Shown here: piece by piece, positions 55,477 through 64,000 of the stretch
Position numbering within the stretch: the first letter of the stretch is position 1
Layout: every line of letters begins with the position of its first letter
NCBI GenBank assembly: GCA_030649945.1
Contig: JAUSFE010000071.1
Location: 162,249 to 226,248, forward strand
Source: Dehalococcoidia bacterium
GTDB lineage: Bacteria; Chloroflexota; Dehalococcoidia; SM23-28-2; RBG-16-64-32
Reading direction: 5' to 3'
Length of the DNA stretch: 64,000 nt
The notes under the pieces: generated by a model
Seen by the model: only the letters and a program-made list of their open reading frames with translations
The model's database searches: none
Told to the model about the DNA's origin: nothing
Translations under genes and position numbers: made by a program

Positions 55477-55672
55477 AGCTCACTCCGAAGGTCAGAGCCG
55501 AAACGAGAGGTTCGGGCGCGCCATCTCAGGGCGCAGCACACGCAGGTCCCCGCCGTCTGAGCCGCATCGTCTTGACCTCATGAAGGCGTGATATCCGGGC
55601 CGCTGCCGCGCGTGCTGCGCCCCTACACTGCTCGGCGTACCACGGCATCCACCACCCACTATCCACTAACCA
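55477..55672. other. intergenic stretch with ACCCACTATCCACTAACC tract
   Basis: About 30 bp at 55649-55680 consist of irregular CCACTA/CCACT units related to the tandem repeat at 50194. I see no gene or clear promoter in this gap. Confidence 0.5.
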
Positions 55673-58060
55673 CTACTCACTCCCCACCAGCTCCAGCCGC
55701 CGGTCTGCGTACCGCTCCACCTCTTCGCGGTCCCAGGGCATGGGGTGGTACTCGCCCTGCCGCCACATGGGGATCATGTCGTGGTAGTGCGCGCTCCCCG
55801 GGTGGCCGGACTGGCCGTTCGGCAGCACGGCCTGGCTGCGGTTGAAGTCCGCCAGGTCAATGATCTGGCGCCAGGTGGCAGTGGAGCCGGTCACGTCGTA
55901 GCTGTGGTAGGGCGCGTAGGACGCCTGCCAGACTGTGTTGGCGTCGCCGCCCAGGGGTACCGGCCCGCGGTTGAAGATGCGGTCCAGGCCGCGCACCTCG
56001 CCCAGGGGGTGGCGGAAGCGCTGCTTGTGCAGCCTTCCCCACTGCCAGCGCGATACCTCGTCCCCCAGCAGCCGTCGCAGTTCGCCGGCGGCGGACGCCA
56101 GGCACTCCTCCATGATCTCGTGCCAGGTCTTGCCCTCAAACCAGGCCGGACGCTCGCGCACCTTCTCCATGAGCCACGAATGCGCGACGTTGAAGAACAT
56201 GCCGTGGCGGCGCACCGGGTGGATGCCGCGGCCCACGAAGAAGTCCGACCATGACCCCAGTTTCTCCTCCAGCGCCCGGCGCACCAGGTGGGTGAAGAAC
56301 ACCTCGTAGACGCAGGCTGCCACGCTGTCCGCCGAGACCCGGTAGTCCCACGAGCGCAGGAACGTGAGCGCGCGCTGGCCCCACTCGTCCTGCGGCTGGA
56401 CCTGTAGCACCAGCGGCACAAGCTCTCGCGCCGGCAGGGAGAGCTGGTCCACCTGCATGGCCTTGAAGTCATCGGCGGAGAGCTTCTCCTTCGCCTCCAG
56501 CAGCTCGATGATGCGCCGTTGCCGGTAGCTGTCCGCGAAGGCGGCGCTCAGGAAGTGCGGGTAATCGTCATCGGTGATCTGGTTGTTGGCGCTAGCCACC
56601 CAGTGCGTGGGCGGGTTATAGGCGTGCGGCAGCTCGTCGAACGGCACGAACCCCGTCCACTCGTAGTCGCCGCTCCAGCCGGGCGAGGGCACGGCGCCGT
56701 GCCCGCGGGCGCGCACCGGCACCCGCCCGGCGAGGTGGTAGCCGATGTTCCCATCCACGTCCGCGTAGCCGAAGTTGAGCGAGGGCATGGGCCAGGTCGC
56801 CAGCGCCTCCCGGAACTCGTCCCAGTCGCGCGCGGCCATCAGCCCCAGCTGTGCGTGCACCTGTTGCGAGCGCTCCAGCGCCACTGTCTTCAGGGCCAGC
56901 GTCCGCGTCTCCCCCTTGATGGCGGGGCTGACCACCGGGCCATGGCGGGTGATCATGATCTCTTCCGCCACGGGCCGGGGCCGGCCGCGCACCTTGATCT
57001 CCTCGCGCACGATCTCGGCGTCGACCCACTTGCCCTTGTAGCGATACTGCGAGGGGTTGTCCGGGTTCACCTGCTCCACGAAGAAGTCGTCCCCGTCCAC
57101 GATAGCTGCCGTCATCCCCCAGGCGACGCGGCCGTTGTGGCCCATGAACACTCCGGGCATCCCCGGCAGCCCCACCCCCGCCGCCTTCAGGTCCGGCGAG
57201 TCCACGTGCACTTCCCACCAGATGGAGGGCATCGAGAGCGGCAGGTGGGGGTCGCTGGCCAGCAATGGCTTGCCCGTGACGGACTTCTGGCCGTCCACCG
57301 CCCAGTTGTTGCTCATCGCCTGGCCCACCAGCCCCGCCAGCTCCTCCGTCTGCCGGAAGTCCTCTGTCAGGTCGATGCGCACCCCCTTGGCGGCCGTGCC
57401 GGGCGGCACGATGACGGGCGCGCCTTCCGGGGAGGCCGGCTCCAGCTCCGCCATCACGGCGGCGCCGAACCGCTCGATCGTCCAGGAGCGGAGGATCTCG
57501 GTGTCCCAATTCCCCGCCAGCATCCAGCCGAAGCAATGCCCGTAGGCCAGCGTGTCCACCGGCTCCCACGGCCGCGGCCGGCGGCGCAGGACGGCGAACT
57601 CCAGCGGCAGCTTGCCCCGCTGAAGGTACGCGTTGACCCCGGCCGAGAACGCCTCCAGCGCCCGGCGCTCGTCCTCCAGGACGTCCGGCCACTCCGCCTG
57701 TGCCACCCGCCGGAAGCCGACGCGCCGGACGAGCCGGTCCACCTCCAGCGCGGGCTCCCCCACCAACTCCGCCAGCGTGCCGGAGGCCAGCCGGCGGTTG
57801 AACTCCATCTGCCACAGCCTGTCCTGCGCCTGCGCGTAGCCCACCGCGAAGAAGAGGTCGTGCTCGTTGGCGGCGTAGATGTGCGGCACGCCCCAGCGGT
57901 CGCGGATGATCTCCACACGCTCTCTCAGGCCCTTCAGGGCCAGGCGGCCGCGCGTGCGGGGCAGCGGGCGGCGCAGCACGTAGGCCGCGGCCAGGGCGGT
58001 CGCCCCGCCCACCAGGACTGCGGCTGTCGCCGCTCTGCGCAGTGTCCGGCCGGTCCCCAT
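55673..58060 (-). CDS. penicillin acylase family amidohydrolase
   Basis: The 795-residue Ntn-hydrolase precursor has an N-terminal membrane segment (ATAAVLVGGATALAAAYVL), the alpha chain with VPHIYAANEHDLFFAVGYAQAQDRLWQMEFNRR, a linker, and the autocleavage site before the nucleophile Ser250 (AMSNNWAVDGQKS). The beta chain holds DPHLPLSMPSIW and SANNQITDDDYP. Such enzymes hydrolyse amides such as penicillins or acyl-homoserine lactones; natural substrates are mostly unknown. It is followed by a lipoprotein and tsaC upstream on the same strand. Confidence 0.93.
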   Translation of the reverse strand: MGTGRTLRRAATAAVLVGGATALAAAYVLRRPLPRTRGRLALKGLRERVEIIRDRWGVPHIYAANEHDLFFAVGYAQAQDRLWQMEFNRRLASGTLAELVGEPALEVDRLVRRVGFRRVAQAEWPDVLEDERRALEAFSAGVNAYLQRGKLPLEFAVLRRRPRPWEPVDTLAYGHCFGWMLAGNWDTEILRSWTIERFGAAVMAELEPASPEGAPVIVPPGTAAKGVRIDLTEDFRQTEELAGLVGQAMSNNWAVDGQKSVTGKPLLASDPHLPLSMPSIWWEVHVDSPDLKAAGVGLPGMPGVFMGHNGRVAWGMTAAIVDGDDFFVEQVNPDNPSQYRYKGKWVDAEIVREEIKVRGRPRPVAEEIMITRHGPVVSPAIKGETRTLALKTVALERSQQVHAQLGLMAARDWDEFREALATWPMPSLNFGYADVDGNIGYHLAGRVPVRARGHGAVPSPGWSGDYEWTGFVPFDELPHAYNPPTHWVASANNQITDDDYPHFLSAAFADSYRQRRIIELLEAKEKLSADDFKAMQVDQLSLPARELVPLVLQVQPQDEWGQRALTFLRSWDYRVSADSVAACVYEVFFTHLVRRALEEKLGSWSDFFVGRGIHPVRRHGMFFNVAHSWLMEKVRERPAWFEGKTWHEIMEECLASAAGELRRLLGDEVSRWQWGRLHKQRFRHPLGEVRGLDRIFNRGPVPLGGDANTVWQASYAPYHSYDVTGSTATWRQIIDLADFNRSQAVLPNGQSGHPGSAHYHDMIPMWRQGEYHPMPWDREEVERYADRRLELVGSE

Positions 58061-58082
58061 AACGTACCTCCTTCTGTGGTCG

Positions 58083-59339
58083 CTACTGCGCGGCCGTCAG
58101 AGCCTGCGCCAGCGCCAGGATACCGTCTTTGGTGTTGTACTGGTTGCTTTCCTGCCCCTGGCTTCCCACCTTCGCAAACGTCTCCACTTGAATGGCCGTG
58201 TCCGCCAGCGTGAGCAGGAGCCGGTGGTAGAGCGGCACGCTCGTGGCGACGCATTGTGCGCCTGCCGGGCACGGCAGGTCGGACGGCGTGAGGATGCTTG
58301 TGTAGACCACCGTCCTCTGGCCCAGCACCTCTACCACTTCCTGGTCCTCCGGGATCTGGCCGGCGAAGCCCTGGACCGTAGGCAGGTCGAAGATCGTGTC
58401 CCCGGCGGGCCCCAGCCGTACGACGATCGCCTCGTCGGCGAGGAAGAAGGGGCTGTCCGCCGTGGCCTGCACCTCCATGGCGTACTGGAACGCCGCCTGC
58501 CGCTTCTCAGGGTCCACCACGACGGCCTCCGGCGAGTCCGGCAGGCGGAAGCTCCCCAGCGCGTTCCGGTAAACCTCGCCCAGCCAGTAGGGCGTGAGCT
58601 TCAGGTCGCGGACCCGCTGGATGTTCTCACTGAGCGTCACTGCCTGCGCCTCGACGACCTCGGTAGAGAAGATGTCCGCCGCCAGGCTATCCGCCGGCAC
58701 CAGCTCCGTCTCGTAGCGGATGCGCACCGTCTTCAAAGGATCGTTCCCCTCCAGGTCCGGCGTGGGCGTCGGCTGGCCCTGGGCCACCGTCACCCGCCGC
58801 TCGAAGGCCGTCACCAGATAGGTGTTCACGTCCAGCTCCACCCGGCCCACCAGGAAGCTGCCCGTGCCCCGGCTGCTGGCATCCACTATCGGCGAGGCCG
58901 TCTCCACCGCTATCACGTCCTCGCCGTCGCCCTTGGTCCTCCCCACCAGGCGGATCCCCTGGGCGAAGGAAAGCGCCCCCAGCGGCTCGAACCACAGAGT
59001 CGACGGGTCGTTGATCCGCACCGTCACCTCCGGGCCGAACTGCGTCTCTTCCGTCTTCGTCTGGTTGCTCAGCGGGTCATAGGACGTCGTCTTCCAGCCC
59101 TCGCCCACGCTCACCAGTCCCGTCTTCCCGTCGCGCTTGCGGTAGTGCTGGTTCACGGCGTCGATCCAGACCTCGCTGCCGTCATCCCCCTGGGCGTGGA
59201 ACACCATGCCTTCCGCGCGCACGGCGTTCGCCGCCTTGCGCAGGACGTCCTCCTCGCTCAGCGCGTCGCCACCGCCGCCGCAGGCCGCCAGCGCCAGGGC
59301 GGCCATCATCAGCACGGCCGGCGCCCACAGTGCCCTCAT
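58083..59339 (-). CDS. lipoprotein of unknown function
   Basis: The 418-residue protein has a lipobox (LALAAC) after a 14-residue hydrophobic segment and a Gly-rich start of the mature part. Two halves of beta-rich sequence follow (EGMVFHAQGDDGSEVWIDAVNQHYRK... and AFQYAMEVQATADSPFFLADEAIV), reminiscent of LolA/LppX-type lipoprotein carriers, but I cannot assign it confidently. It overlaps tsaC by 4 bp (ATGA) and precedes the penicillin acylase, so these three form one operon. Confidence 0.75.
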   Translation of the reverse strand: MRALWAPAVLMMAALALAACGGGGDALSEEDVLRKAANAVRAEGMVFHAQGDDGSEVWIDAVNQHYRKRDGKTGLVSVGEGWKTTSYDPLSNQTKTEETQFGPEVTVRINDPSTLWFEPLGALSFAQGIRLVGRTKGDGEDVIAVETASPIVDASSRGTGSFLVGRVELDVNTYLVTAFERRVTVAQGQPTPTPDLEGNDPLKTVRIRYETELVPADSLAADIFSTEVVEAQAVTLSENIQRVRDLKLTPYWLGEVYRNALGSFRLPDSPEAVVVDPEKRQAAFQYAMEVQATADSPFFLADEAIVVRLGPAGDTIFDLPTVQGFAGQIPEDQEVVEVLGQRTVVYTSILTPSDLPCPAGAQCVATSVPLYHRLLLTLADTAIQVETFAKVGSQGQESNQYNTKDGILALAQALTAAQ

Positions 59340-59962
59340 GCCACTTCCTTCCCCAGCGCCGCGCCCAGCTCCGCCCTGCTCACGGCGCCCTCGCGCAATA
59401 TCTTCGGCGCTCCCGTTATGTCAATCACTGTCGATTCCTCTCCCCGCGCGGCGCGCCCGCCGTCGATGACCAGCGACACCATATCGCCCATCTGGAACGC
59501 CGCCTCCGCGGCCGATACCGGTGCCCGCGCCCCCGCCCGGTTCGCGCTCGTGCCGGTCACCGGCTCGTCCAGCGCCCGGATGATCATCCGCACCAGGTTG
59601 TGGTCGGGCACCCGCAGCGCGATGCTGTCGCGCCCGGCCAGCGCCAGGCTGCGGAACTCCGGCGACTTGCGCATGACGATGGTCAGCGGCCCCGGCCAGA
59701 AGCGCGACATCAGCGTCCGGGCCACCGGCGTCACCTCCGCCAGCCACGAGGCGGCGCCGCTATCGGCGATGAGCAGCGGCACCGGCTTGTCCAGCGCTCT
59801 CCCCTTCACCGCGTATAGCCGGCGCACCGCCGCCTCGTTCGTCGCCGCGGCGCCGATGCCGTACACCGTGTCTGTGGGATAGCACACCAGTTGTCCCTCA
59901 TGCAGCAGCCGCACGGCCATATCGATGCACTCCGGATGGTCCGCTGGGATGATGTTCGCCAC
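59336..59962 (-). CDS. L-threonylcarbamoyladenylate synthase (TsaC/Sua5-type)
   Basis: The 208-residue YrdC-domain enzyme makes the threonylcarbamoyl-AMP used for t6A37 of ANN-decoding tRNAs. Visible are CYPTDTVYGIGAAA, YAVKGRALDKPVPLLIAD, FWPGPLTIVM, LRVPDH, TGTSANRAG and the closing STVIDITGAPKILREGAV. The GTG at 59962 (VANIIPADH) is chosen as start; GATAAT, a possible -10, lies about 9 nt upstream and there is no ribosome site, so it may be leaderless. It overlaps the lipoprotein gene by 4 bp. Confidence 0.9.
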   Translation of the reverse strand: MANIIPADHPECIDMAVRLLHEGQLVCYPTDTVYGIGAAATNEAAVRRLYAVKGRALDKPVPLLIADSGAASWLAEVTPVARTLMSRFWPGPLTIVMRKSPEFRSLALAGRDSIALRVPDHNLVRMIIRALDEPVTGTSANRAGARAPVSAAEAAFQMGDMVSLVIDGGRAARGEESTVIDITGAPKILREGAVSRAELGAALGKEVA

Positions 59963-60114
59963 AGGGAGAAGATTATCAGACGCCGCCCTCCCGATGTAGG
60001 CGCTTCCCGCTGTAGGCGCTTCCCACCGTAGGCGCGAACCTTCAGGTCCGCGCAACCGGGGTGGGCGGGCGGCGCCCCGTCAGCCATCCGCTAACCAGCC
60101 TTAGCCATTTCCGA

Positions 60115-60144
60115 TTGACCACATCGGCGGCGGGCTGCTATCAT
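60115..60144 (+). promoter_or_regulatory. leaderless guaA promoter
   Basis: TTGACC (60115-60120), an 18-bp spacer and TATCAT (60139-60144) are followed by six bases and the ATG at 60151, so transcription should start at or next to the A of ATG. No Shine-Dalgarno sequence is present. Confidence 0.65.
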
Positions 60145-60150
60145 TCCGTT

Positions 60151-61917
60151 ATGGACGCCCCTTCAACCCGCAGCAACGGCAAGCAGACGCCCGCAGACGG
60201 CCCCGAGACCCGTCGCGCTCACCCCACCACCTCCGACGACCTCGAGGTCTCCACCTACTTGGAGATCGCCCGCGAGCGCGAAGGCGCCGAGCCCCGCGGA
60301 CCCGAACCGGAGGCCCCGGCGCAACCCGAGACGATCGTCGTCCTGGACTTCGGCTCCCAGTACTCCATGCTCATCGCCCGCCGCGTGCGCGAGTGCCACG
60401 TCTACTGCGAGCTGCTGCCCTTCGACGCGCCGTGGGAGCAGGTGCAAAAGCTGAACCCCCGCGGCTTCATCCTCTCCGGCGGCCCGGCCTCCGTCTACGA
60501 CAAGGACGCGCCGCTGGCCCCCACCTACGTCTTCGAGTCCGGCCTGCCGGTGCTGGGCATCTGCTACGGCATGCAGCTCCTGGCCCACCAGCTGGGCGGC
60601 CGCGTCTCCCCCGCCCCCGCCCGCGAGTACGGCCACGCCGTCATCCACCAGGCCGTGAACGAGGGCATCTTCGCCGGCCTGCCCGGCTCCATGCCCGTCT
60701 GGATGTCCCACGGCGACCGCGTCGTGGACCTGCCGCCCGGCTTCCGCGCCCTGGCCCACTCGGACAGCTCGCCCTTCGCCGTGATCACCAATGACCGCGG
60801 CGTCATCGGCCTCCAGTTCCACCCGGAGGTCGTGCACACGCCCTCCGGCAAGCAGGTGCTGGAGAACTTCCTCTACCAGGTCTGCGGCTGCAAGGGCGAC
60901 TGGACCGCCGGCAACTTCATCACCGATTCCATCCTGCGCATCCGCGAGCGGGTGGGCGGCGGCCGCGTCATCTGCGCGCTCTCCGGCGGCGTCGATTCCG
61001 CCGTCACGGCGGCGCTCGTGCACCGCGCCATCGGCGACCAGCTCACCTGCATCTTCGTGAACAACGGCCTGCTCCGCCGCGAGGAGCCGGAGCGTGTCCA
61101 GGACACCTTCCACCGCCACCTGAAGCTGAACCTCGTCTACGTTGACGCCACCGACCGCTTCCTGGACCGCCTCGCCGGCGTCACCGACCCCGAGGACAAG
61201 CGCAAGATCGTCGGCGAGACCTTCATCCGCGTCTTCGAAGAGCAGTCCGCCCACCTCTTCCCCGCTACTCCCCTCGCCCACGAAGTGGGAGAGGGGCCGG
61301 GGGTGAGGGCAACGGCGGCCACCTTCATCGCCCAGGGCACCACCTACCCGGACGTCATCGAGTCCGCTGTGCCCACCGGCGCCACCAGCGCCGCGGCCAA
61401 GATCAAGACCCACCACAACGTGGGCGGGCTGCCCAGCGAGATGACCTTCGAGCTGGTGGAGCCCCTGCGCTACCTCTTCAAGGACGAGGTGCGCCAGGTG
61501 GGCCTCGCGCTCGGCCTGCCCGAGGAGATAGTCTTCCGCCAGCCGTTCCCGGGTCCCGGCCTCGCCATCCGCATCATCGGTGAGGTCACCCGTGAGAGGC
61601 TGGACGTCCTGCGCGACTGCGACTGGATCGTGATGAACGAGGTGAAGCAGGCCAACCTCTACCGCGACCTCTGGCAGGCCTTCGCCATCCTCACCGACAC
61701 CCGCTCCGTGGGCGTCATGGGCGACTTCCGCACCTACGGCCACGTCGTCGCCATCCGCGCCGTCACCGCCGAAGACGCCATGACCGCCGACTGGGCCCGC
61801 CTCCCCTACGACCTGCTGGCCCGCATCGCCAACCGCATCGTGAACGAAGTCCCCGCCGTCAACCGCGTGGTGTACGATATTACGTCGAAGCCGCCGGGGA
61901 CGATTGAGTGGGAGTGA
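60151..61917 (+). CDS. guaA: GMP synthase (glutamine-hydrolysing)
   Basis: GuaA aminates XMP to GMP. The 588-residue protein has the class I amidotransferase domain (nucleophile Cys in LGICYGMQ; His and Glu in QFHPEV), the ATP pyrophosphatase P-loop [10 protein letters not shown] and the dimerisation domain ending [14 protein letters not shown]. It is about 65-75 residues longer than usual: a disordered N-terminal extension of some 55 residues ([14 protein letters not shown]...) and an insert [17 protein letters not shown] between EEQSAHLF and [14 protein letters not shown], encoded by a palindromic repeat. The ATG is set by the leaderless promoter. Confidence 0.95.
   Translation: MDAPSTRSNGKQTPADGPETRRAHPTTSDDLEVSTYLEIAREREGAEPRGPEPEAPAQPETIVVLDFGSQYSMLIARRVRECHVYCELLPFDAPWEQVQKLNPRGFILSGGPASVYDKDAPLAPTYVFESGLPVLGICYGMQLLAHQLGGRVSPAPAREYGHAVIHQAVNEGIFAGLPGSMPVWMSHGDRVVDLPPGFRALAHSDSSPFAVITNDRGVIGLQFHPEVVHTPSGKQVLENFLYQVCGCKGDWTAGNFITDSILRIRERVGGGRVICALSGGVDSAVTAALVHRAIGDQLTCIFVNNGLLRREEPERVQDTFHRHLKLNLVYVDATDRFLDRLAGVTDPEDKRKIVGETFIRVFEEQSAHLFPATPLAHEVGEGPGVRATAATFIAQGTTYPDVIESAVPTGATSAAAKIKTHHNVGGLPSEMTFELVEPLRYLFKDEVRQVGLALGLPEEIVFRQPFPGPGLAIRIIGEVTRERLDVLRDCDWIVMNEVKQANLYRDLWQAFAILTDTRSVGVMGDFRTYGHVVAIRAVTAEDAMTADWARLPYDLLARIANRIVNEVPAVNRVVYDITSKPPGTIEWE
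61270..61296. repeat. in-frame palindromic repeat inside guaA
   Basis: CCCCTCGCCCAC pairs with GTGGGAGAGGGG across GAA with one mismatch. With the following GGGGGTGAGGG it is a copy of the widespread intergenic CCCCTC...GAGGGG hairpin, here read as protein within a conserved enzyme. Confidence 0.6.
61861..61917 (+). repeat. guaA 3' end, left copy of a 57-bp direct repeat
   Basis: The last 19 codons of guaA including the stop recur at 62130-62186 with five mismatches (91 % identity). Confidence 0.85.
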
Positions 61918-61920
61918 GAG

Positions 61921-62130
61921 GTGACGCAGCGGTTCACGGTCCAAGCACGCTACGACGAGGAAGGGGATGTGCTGTACATCTCGTTCGGCGCGCCACAAGC
62001 GGCCGACGACGCCGATGTCACGGATGACGACATCGTGGTCAGGACGCGCCAAGGCAAGATAGTCGGCCTGACCATCCTGAACGCCCGCGAGCGCGTCTAC
62101 CAGCCCGCGGCATCGAGAACGAGGCGGTGA
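61921..62130 (+). CDS. DUF2283 protein
   Basis: The GTG at 61921, 3 bp after the guaA stop with a GAGAGG site, opens a 69-residue protein with the DUF2283 signature: VQARYDEEGDVLYISFGAPQAADDADVTDDDIVVR and KIVGLTILNARE. The family is frequent next to DUF4258-type partners in toxin-antitoxin-like and mobile contexts. Its C-terminal six to eight residues (PAASRTRR) run into the second copy of the guaA end, so the original end has been replaced. It is the only gene between the two guaA-end copies. Confidence 0.75.
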   Translation: MTQRFTVQARYDEEGDVLYISFGAPQAADDADVTDDDIVVRTRQGKIVGLTILNARERVYQPAASRTRR

Positions 62131-62186
62131 ACTGCGTGATGTACGACATTACGTCGAAGCCGCCGTGGACGATCGAGTGGGAGTGA
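62130..62186 (+). repeat. degenerate second copy of the guaA 3' end (att-like)
   Basis: In guaA frame it reads [18 protein letters not shown] and stop; weaker similarity continues upstream to about 62109 (GIENEAVN, missing three codons). The copy suggests an integration event into guaA that rebuilt its end, leaving a remnant. Confidence 0.75.
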
Positions 62187-62223
62187 TATCTACCAACAGC
62201 GGCCCTGACTATCCGGAGTACCG

Positions 62224-63819
62224 ATGACACAAGAATCGCGCACTCCCGTTCCACGCGCCCTACCAGCCAGCGAGTTGATTCGAATGATCGCGGCAGGCGA
62301 AATCAAACTGCCGATGTTTCAGCGCGGGTTCGTATGGACTCAGGAGAAAGTTTCTAGTTTGCTCGATAGCATCTACAACGGGTATCCAATTGGCATGCTC
62401 CTGTTTTGGCAAACCTTCGAGCGATTGCCCGAAGAAACAGATTTGGGAGATTTCGGGCTACCGGGCACTCCGGACATGCAACCAACGAACTACGTCTTGG
62501 ACGGTCAGCAGAGACTGGTAACTCTCTACGGGTCCTTGAAGCTGCGTATTGAGCACTCTGACCACTTTCCCGTTTACTTCGATTTGCGAACCCATGAATT
62601 CCTGCACGAAGGTGGCGGTGATTTCCCGCACCGCCTCCCCCTTTGGGTGCTATCAGACATAGAGGCACTGCTCGAAACACTCGAGCGGCTCCGGCAAATG
62701 CCGGATGGATCCGCTTTGGTTGCTAGCGCACAGAACCTTGTATCTCGCTTCCAGTCGTACCAGGTTCCTATCCTCGAACTCCGTGAGAACGACATCGCCA
62801 AAATTGCGCCGATATTTGAGCGTATCAACAGCACAGCGACGCGTCTAACACTATTCGACTTCATGGTAGCTGCTCTATGGACTCCGGAGTTCAACTTGAA
62901 GTCACACGTCGCGGAGATACGCGATTCCCTCGAACCCAAAGGGTTCGATGACATCCAAGAAGACACAGTCATGCGGGCACTCGCCGCAATCGTCCTGGAC
63001 AGCGCCAAGAGGGAGACGATGATGACTGGGCTACGCGGTCGTGATCGCGCAGCGTTGACCGGCGACATGACCGAGGCGAGAGGTGCCTTGCAGCGCGCGG
63101 TTGATTTTCTATCCTCCGATGTGCGTGTGGTCGGCGACGACCTGCTTCCGTACGAGCGACAGCTCGTTCTCCTTGCGTACATCTTCCACCACCACAGGCA
63201 TCCGAACGCCGCACAAACTCGCACCCTAAGAAGATGGTTCTGGCGAACATCCTTCTCCGAGCGCTACCGGCGGGGCGGTGAAGGACTTTTTGATGAGGAC
63301 TTGGCTGCCGCTCTGAAGGCACTCTTTGATCCGGACGAACTCGAGAGGTTCGGGGAACCTCCTCGGGCCACCGCGCTCATTAGCTCCCAATTCAGGGTAC
63401 CGGCAGCTTTCACGAAAGCTTACGTGGCGCTCTTGGCCAGCCACAATCCAGTCAACTTGCGCTCTGGGCGGCCAATCGATGTCGCGAAGGCGCTGTCACC
63501 GTACAATCGTCGGCAGTTTCACCATGTTTTTCCACAGGCTTTCCTGAAGGAACGTCTGCCCAACCACTCTCACAAGGATTCCATAGTAAACATTTGTATG
63601 CTCGGCGCAGAGGACAACCGAGCCATCGGGGCTCGCGCTCCGAGCGATTACTTGGGTGAGCTTCGCGGCACCCATGCGAACTTTGACTCAATCCTCGAGT
63701 CGAATTTGATTCCCGCCACATGCTGGCCATTCATCGAGTCAGATGATTTCGATGGTTTCCTAAAGGAGCGCGCGGACTTCCTACAGACTCGGTTGAGCAA
63801 TCTGATGTACGGTCCTTAA
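62224..63819 (+). CDS. DUF262/HNH (GmrSD-like) putative type IV restriction enzyme
   Basis: This 531-residue protein has an N-terminal DUF262 domain (LPMFQRGFVWTQEKVSSLLDSIYNGYPIG; DGQQR at 93-97; ERINSTATRLTLFD), the ParB-like NTPase-type fold of GmrS, and a C-terminal HNH region (FHHVFPQAFL, residues 432-441, with later Asn residues in SIVNICML and EDNRAIG) like DUF1524 of GmrD. Single-chain versions act against modified phage DNA or belong to uncharacterised defence genes. Base composition is much lower in GC than the host average. It starts 38 bp after the second guaA-end copy, so it is probably cargo of an element inserted there. Confidence 0.85.
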   Translation: MTQESRTPVPRALPASELIRMIAAGEIKLPMFQRGFVWTQEKVSSLLDSIYNGYPIGMLLFWQTFERLPEETDLGDFGLPGTPDMQPTNYVLDGQQRLVTLYGSLKLRIEHSDHFPVYFDLRTHEFLHEGGGDFPHRLPLWVLSDIEALLETLERLRQMPDGSALVASAQNLVSRFQSYQVPILELRENDIAKIAPIFERINSTATRLTLFDFMVAALWTPEFNLKSHVAEIRDSLEPKGFDDIQEDTVMRALAAIVLDSAKRETMMTGLRGRDRAALTGDMTEARGALQRAVDFLSSDVRVVGDDLLPYERQLVLLAYIFHHHRHPNAAQTRTLRRWFWRTSFSERYRRGGEGLFDEDLAAALKALFDPDELERFGEPPRATALISSQFRVPAAFTKAYVALLASHNPVNLRSGRPIDVAKALSPYNRRQFHHVFPQAFLKERLPNHSHKDSIVNICMLGAEDNRAIGARAPSDYLGELRGTHANFDSILESNLIPATCWPFIESDDFDGFLKERADFLQTRLSNLMYGP

Positions 63820-64000
63820 CACCTCCCGCCCCCCGCCGCGCTACCCTAACCCCATGCCCCCATCCCCACCGCCCACCATGCAACCCCCGCCGATGATTGT
63901 TCGCGCGCACCACCCCCCCCCCCGCGCCGAAGGCCGGGAGGGCGGCGCGCGGCGCCTGCCGGCATCCCAACGCCCGCCGGGGCGGCCGGCCGGTAGCCCC
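63820..64000. other. GC-rich tail without recognisable genes
   Basis: After the DUF262 stop the sequence is C-rich with a run of ten C at about 63908-63917. No gene, terminator or third guaA-end copy is seen before the window ends. Confidence 0.5.

Noticed and set aside
60163..62052. A 629-residue minus-strand frame opposite guaA
   Set aside because: Composition is typical of antisense translation in GC-rich DNA, and guaA on the other strand is complete and has a promoter.

Overview
The window is GC-rich bacterial DNA (clearly above 60 % GC) with housekeeping and accessory genes on both strands. A diaminopimelate route through DapL and DapF, the miaA / dapF / triosephosphate isomerase / archaeal-type phosphoglycerate mutase / pgk neighbourhood, an ssrA-smpB-ctpA block, class III cyclases with large sensor domains and promoters that place the start codon at +1 fit a Chloroflexota (Dehalococcoidia-like) genome. 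This assignment is inference from gene content; there is no rRNA gene to test it.

Layout. 0-2.9 kb: FTR1 iron permease and a cupredoxin lipoprotein behind a duplicated operator-like site, then two tandem copies of a two-hairpin element, then a GNAT gene. 3.4-9.6 kb: a carbon-storage region with a wax ester synthase, an alpha/beta hydrolase, a phasin, a PadR (PhaQ-like) regulator with a visible promoter/operator, a PhaR/PhaE-like subunit, PhaC and an SDR. 9.7-13.7 kb: a cupin gene lying between the tmRNA gene and a 17-bp copy of its 3' end, then smpB, a C-terminal processing protease and a QueD-family protein. 13.8-17.7 kb: a zinc-ribbon protein, a methyltransferase and an acyl-CoA ligase bracketed by two triple-repeat clusters in opposite orientation. 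17.7-27.5 kb: small enzymes, a large molybdopterin oxidoreductase, arsM-arsR, a ferritin and a quinone oxidoreductase. 27.6-36.8 kb: hflX, a low-GC membrane gene next to a truncated methyltransferase, a UbiA-like protein, a second copy of the molybdopterin enzyme, a blue copper protein and dapL preceded by a 24-codon small ORF. 36.8-46.3 kb: a Crp/Fnr regulator, a 1167-residue cyclase-ATPase-TPR protein, an S9 peptidase, and a cyclase fused to an alpha/beta hydrolase fold that has lost its catalytic triad. 46.3-62 kb: lactate oxidase family enzyme, dapF, miaA, tpiA, apgM, an MFS transporter, a YgiT zinc finger, pgk, penicillin acylase, a lipoprotein, tsaC and guaA. 61.9-63.8 kb: an accessory segment at the guaA 3' end with a DUF2283 gene, a second degenerate copy of the guaA 3' end, and a low-GC DUF262/HNH gene of the GmrSD restriction type.

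Recurring themes. (1) Intergenic space is full of dispersed palindromic and MITE-like repeats, and a few palindromes sit in-frame inside conserved genes (miaA, guaA, probably apgM). (2) Two genes often used as integration targets, ssrA and guaA, each have a duplicated 3' end flanking a small cargo gene, with no integrase in view. (3) Several promoters have a -10 box (TATCAT in three cases) 6-10 nt from the start codon, implying leaderless mRNAs. No tRNA, rRNA or CRISPR array was found.
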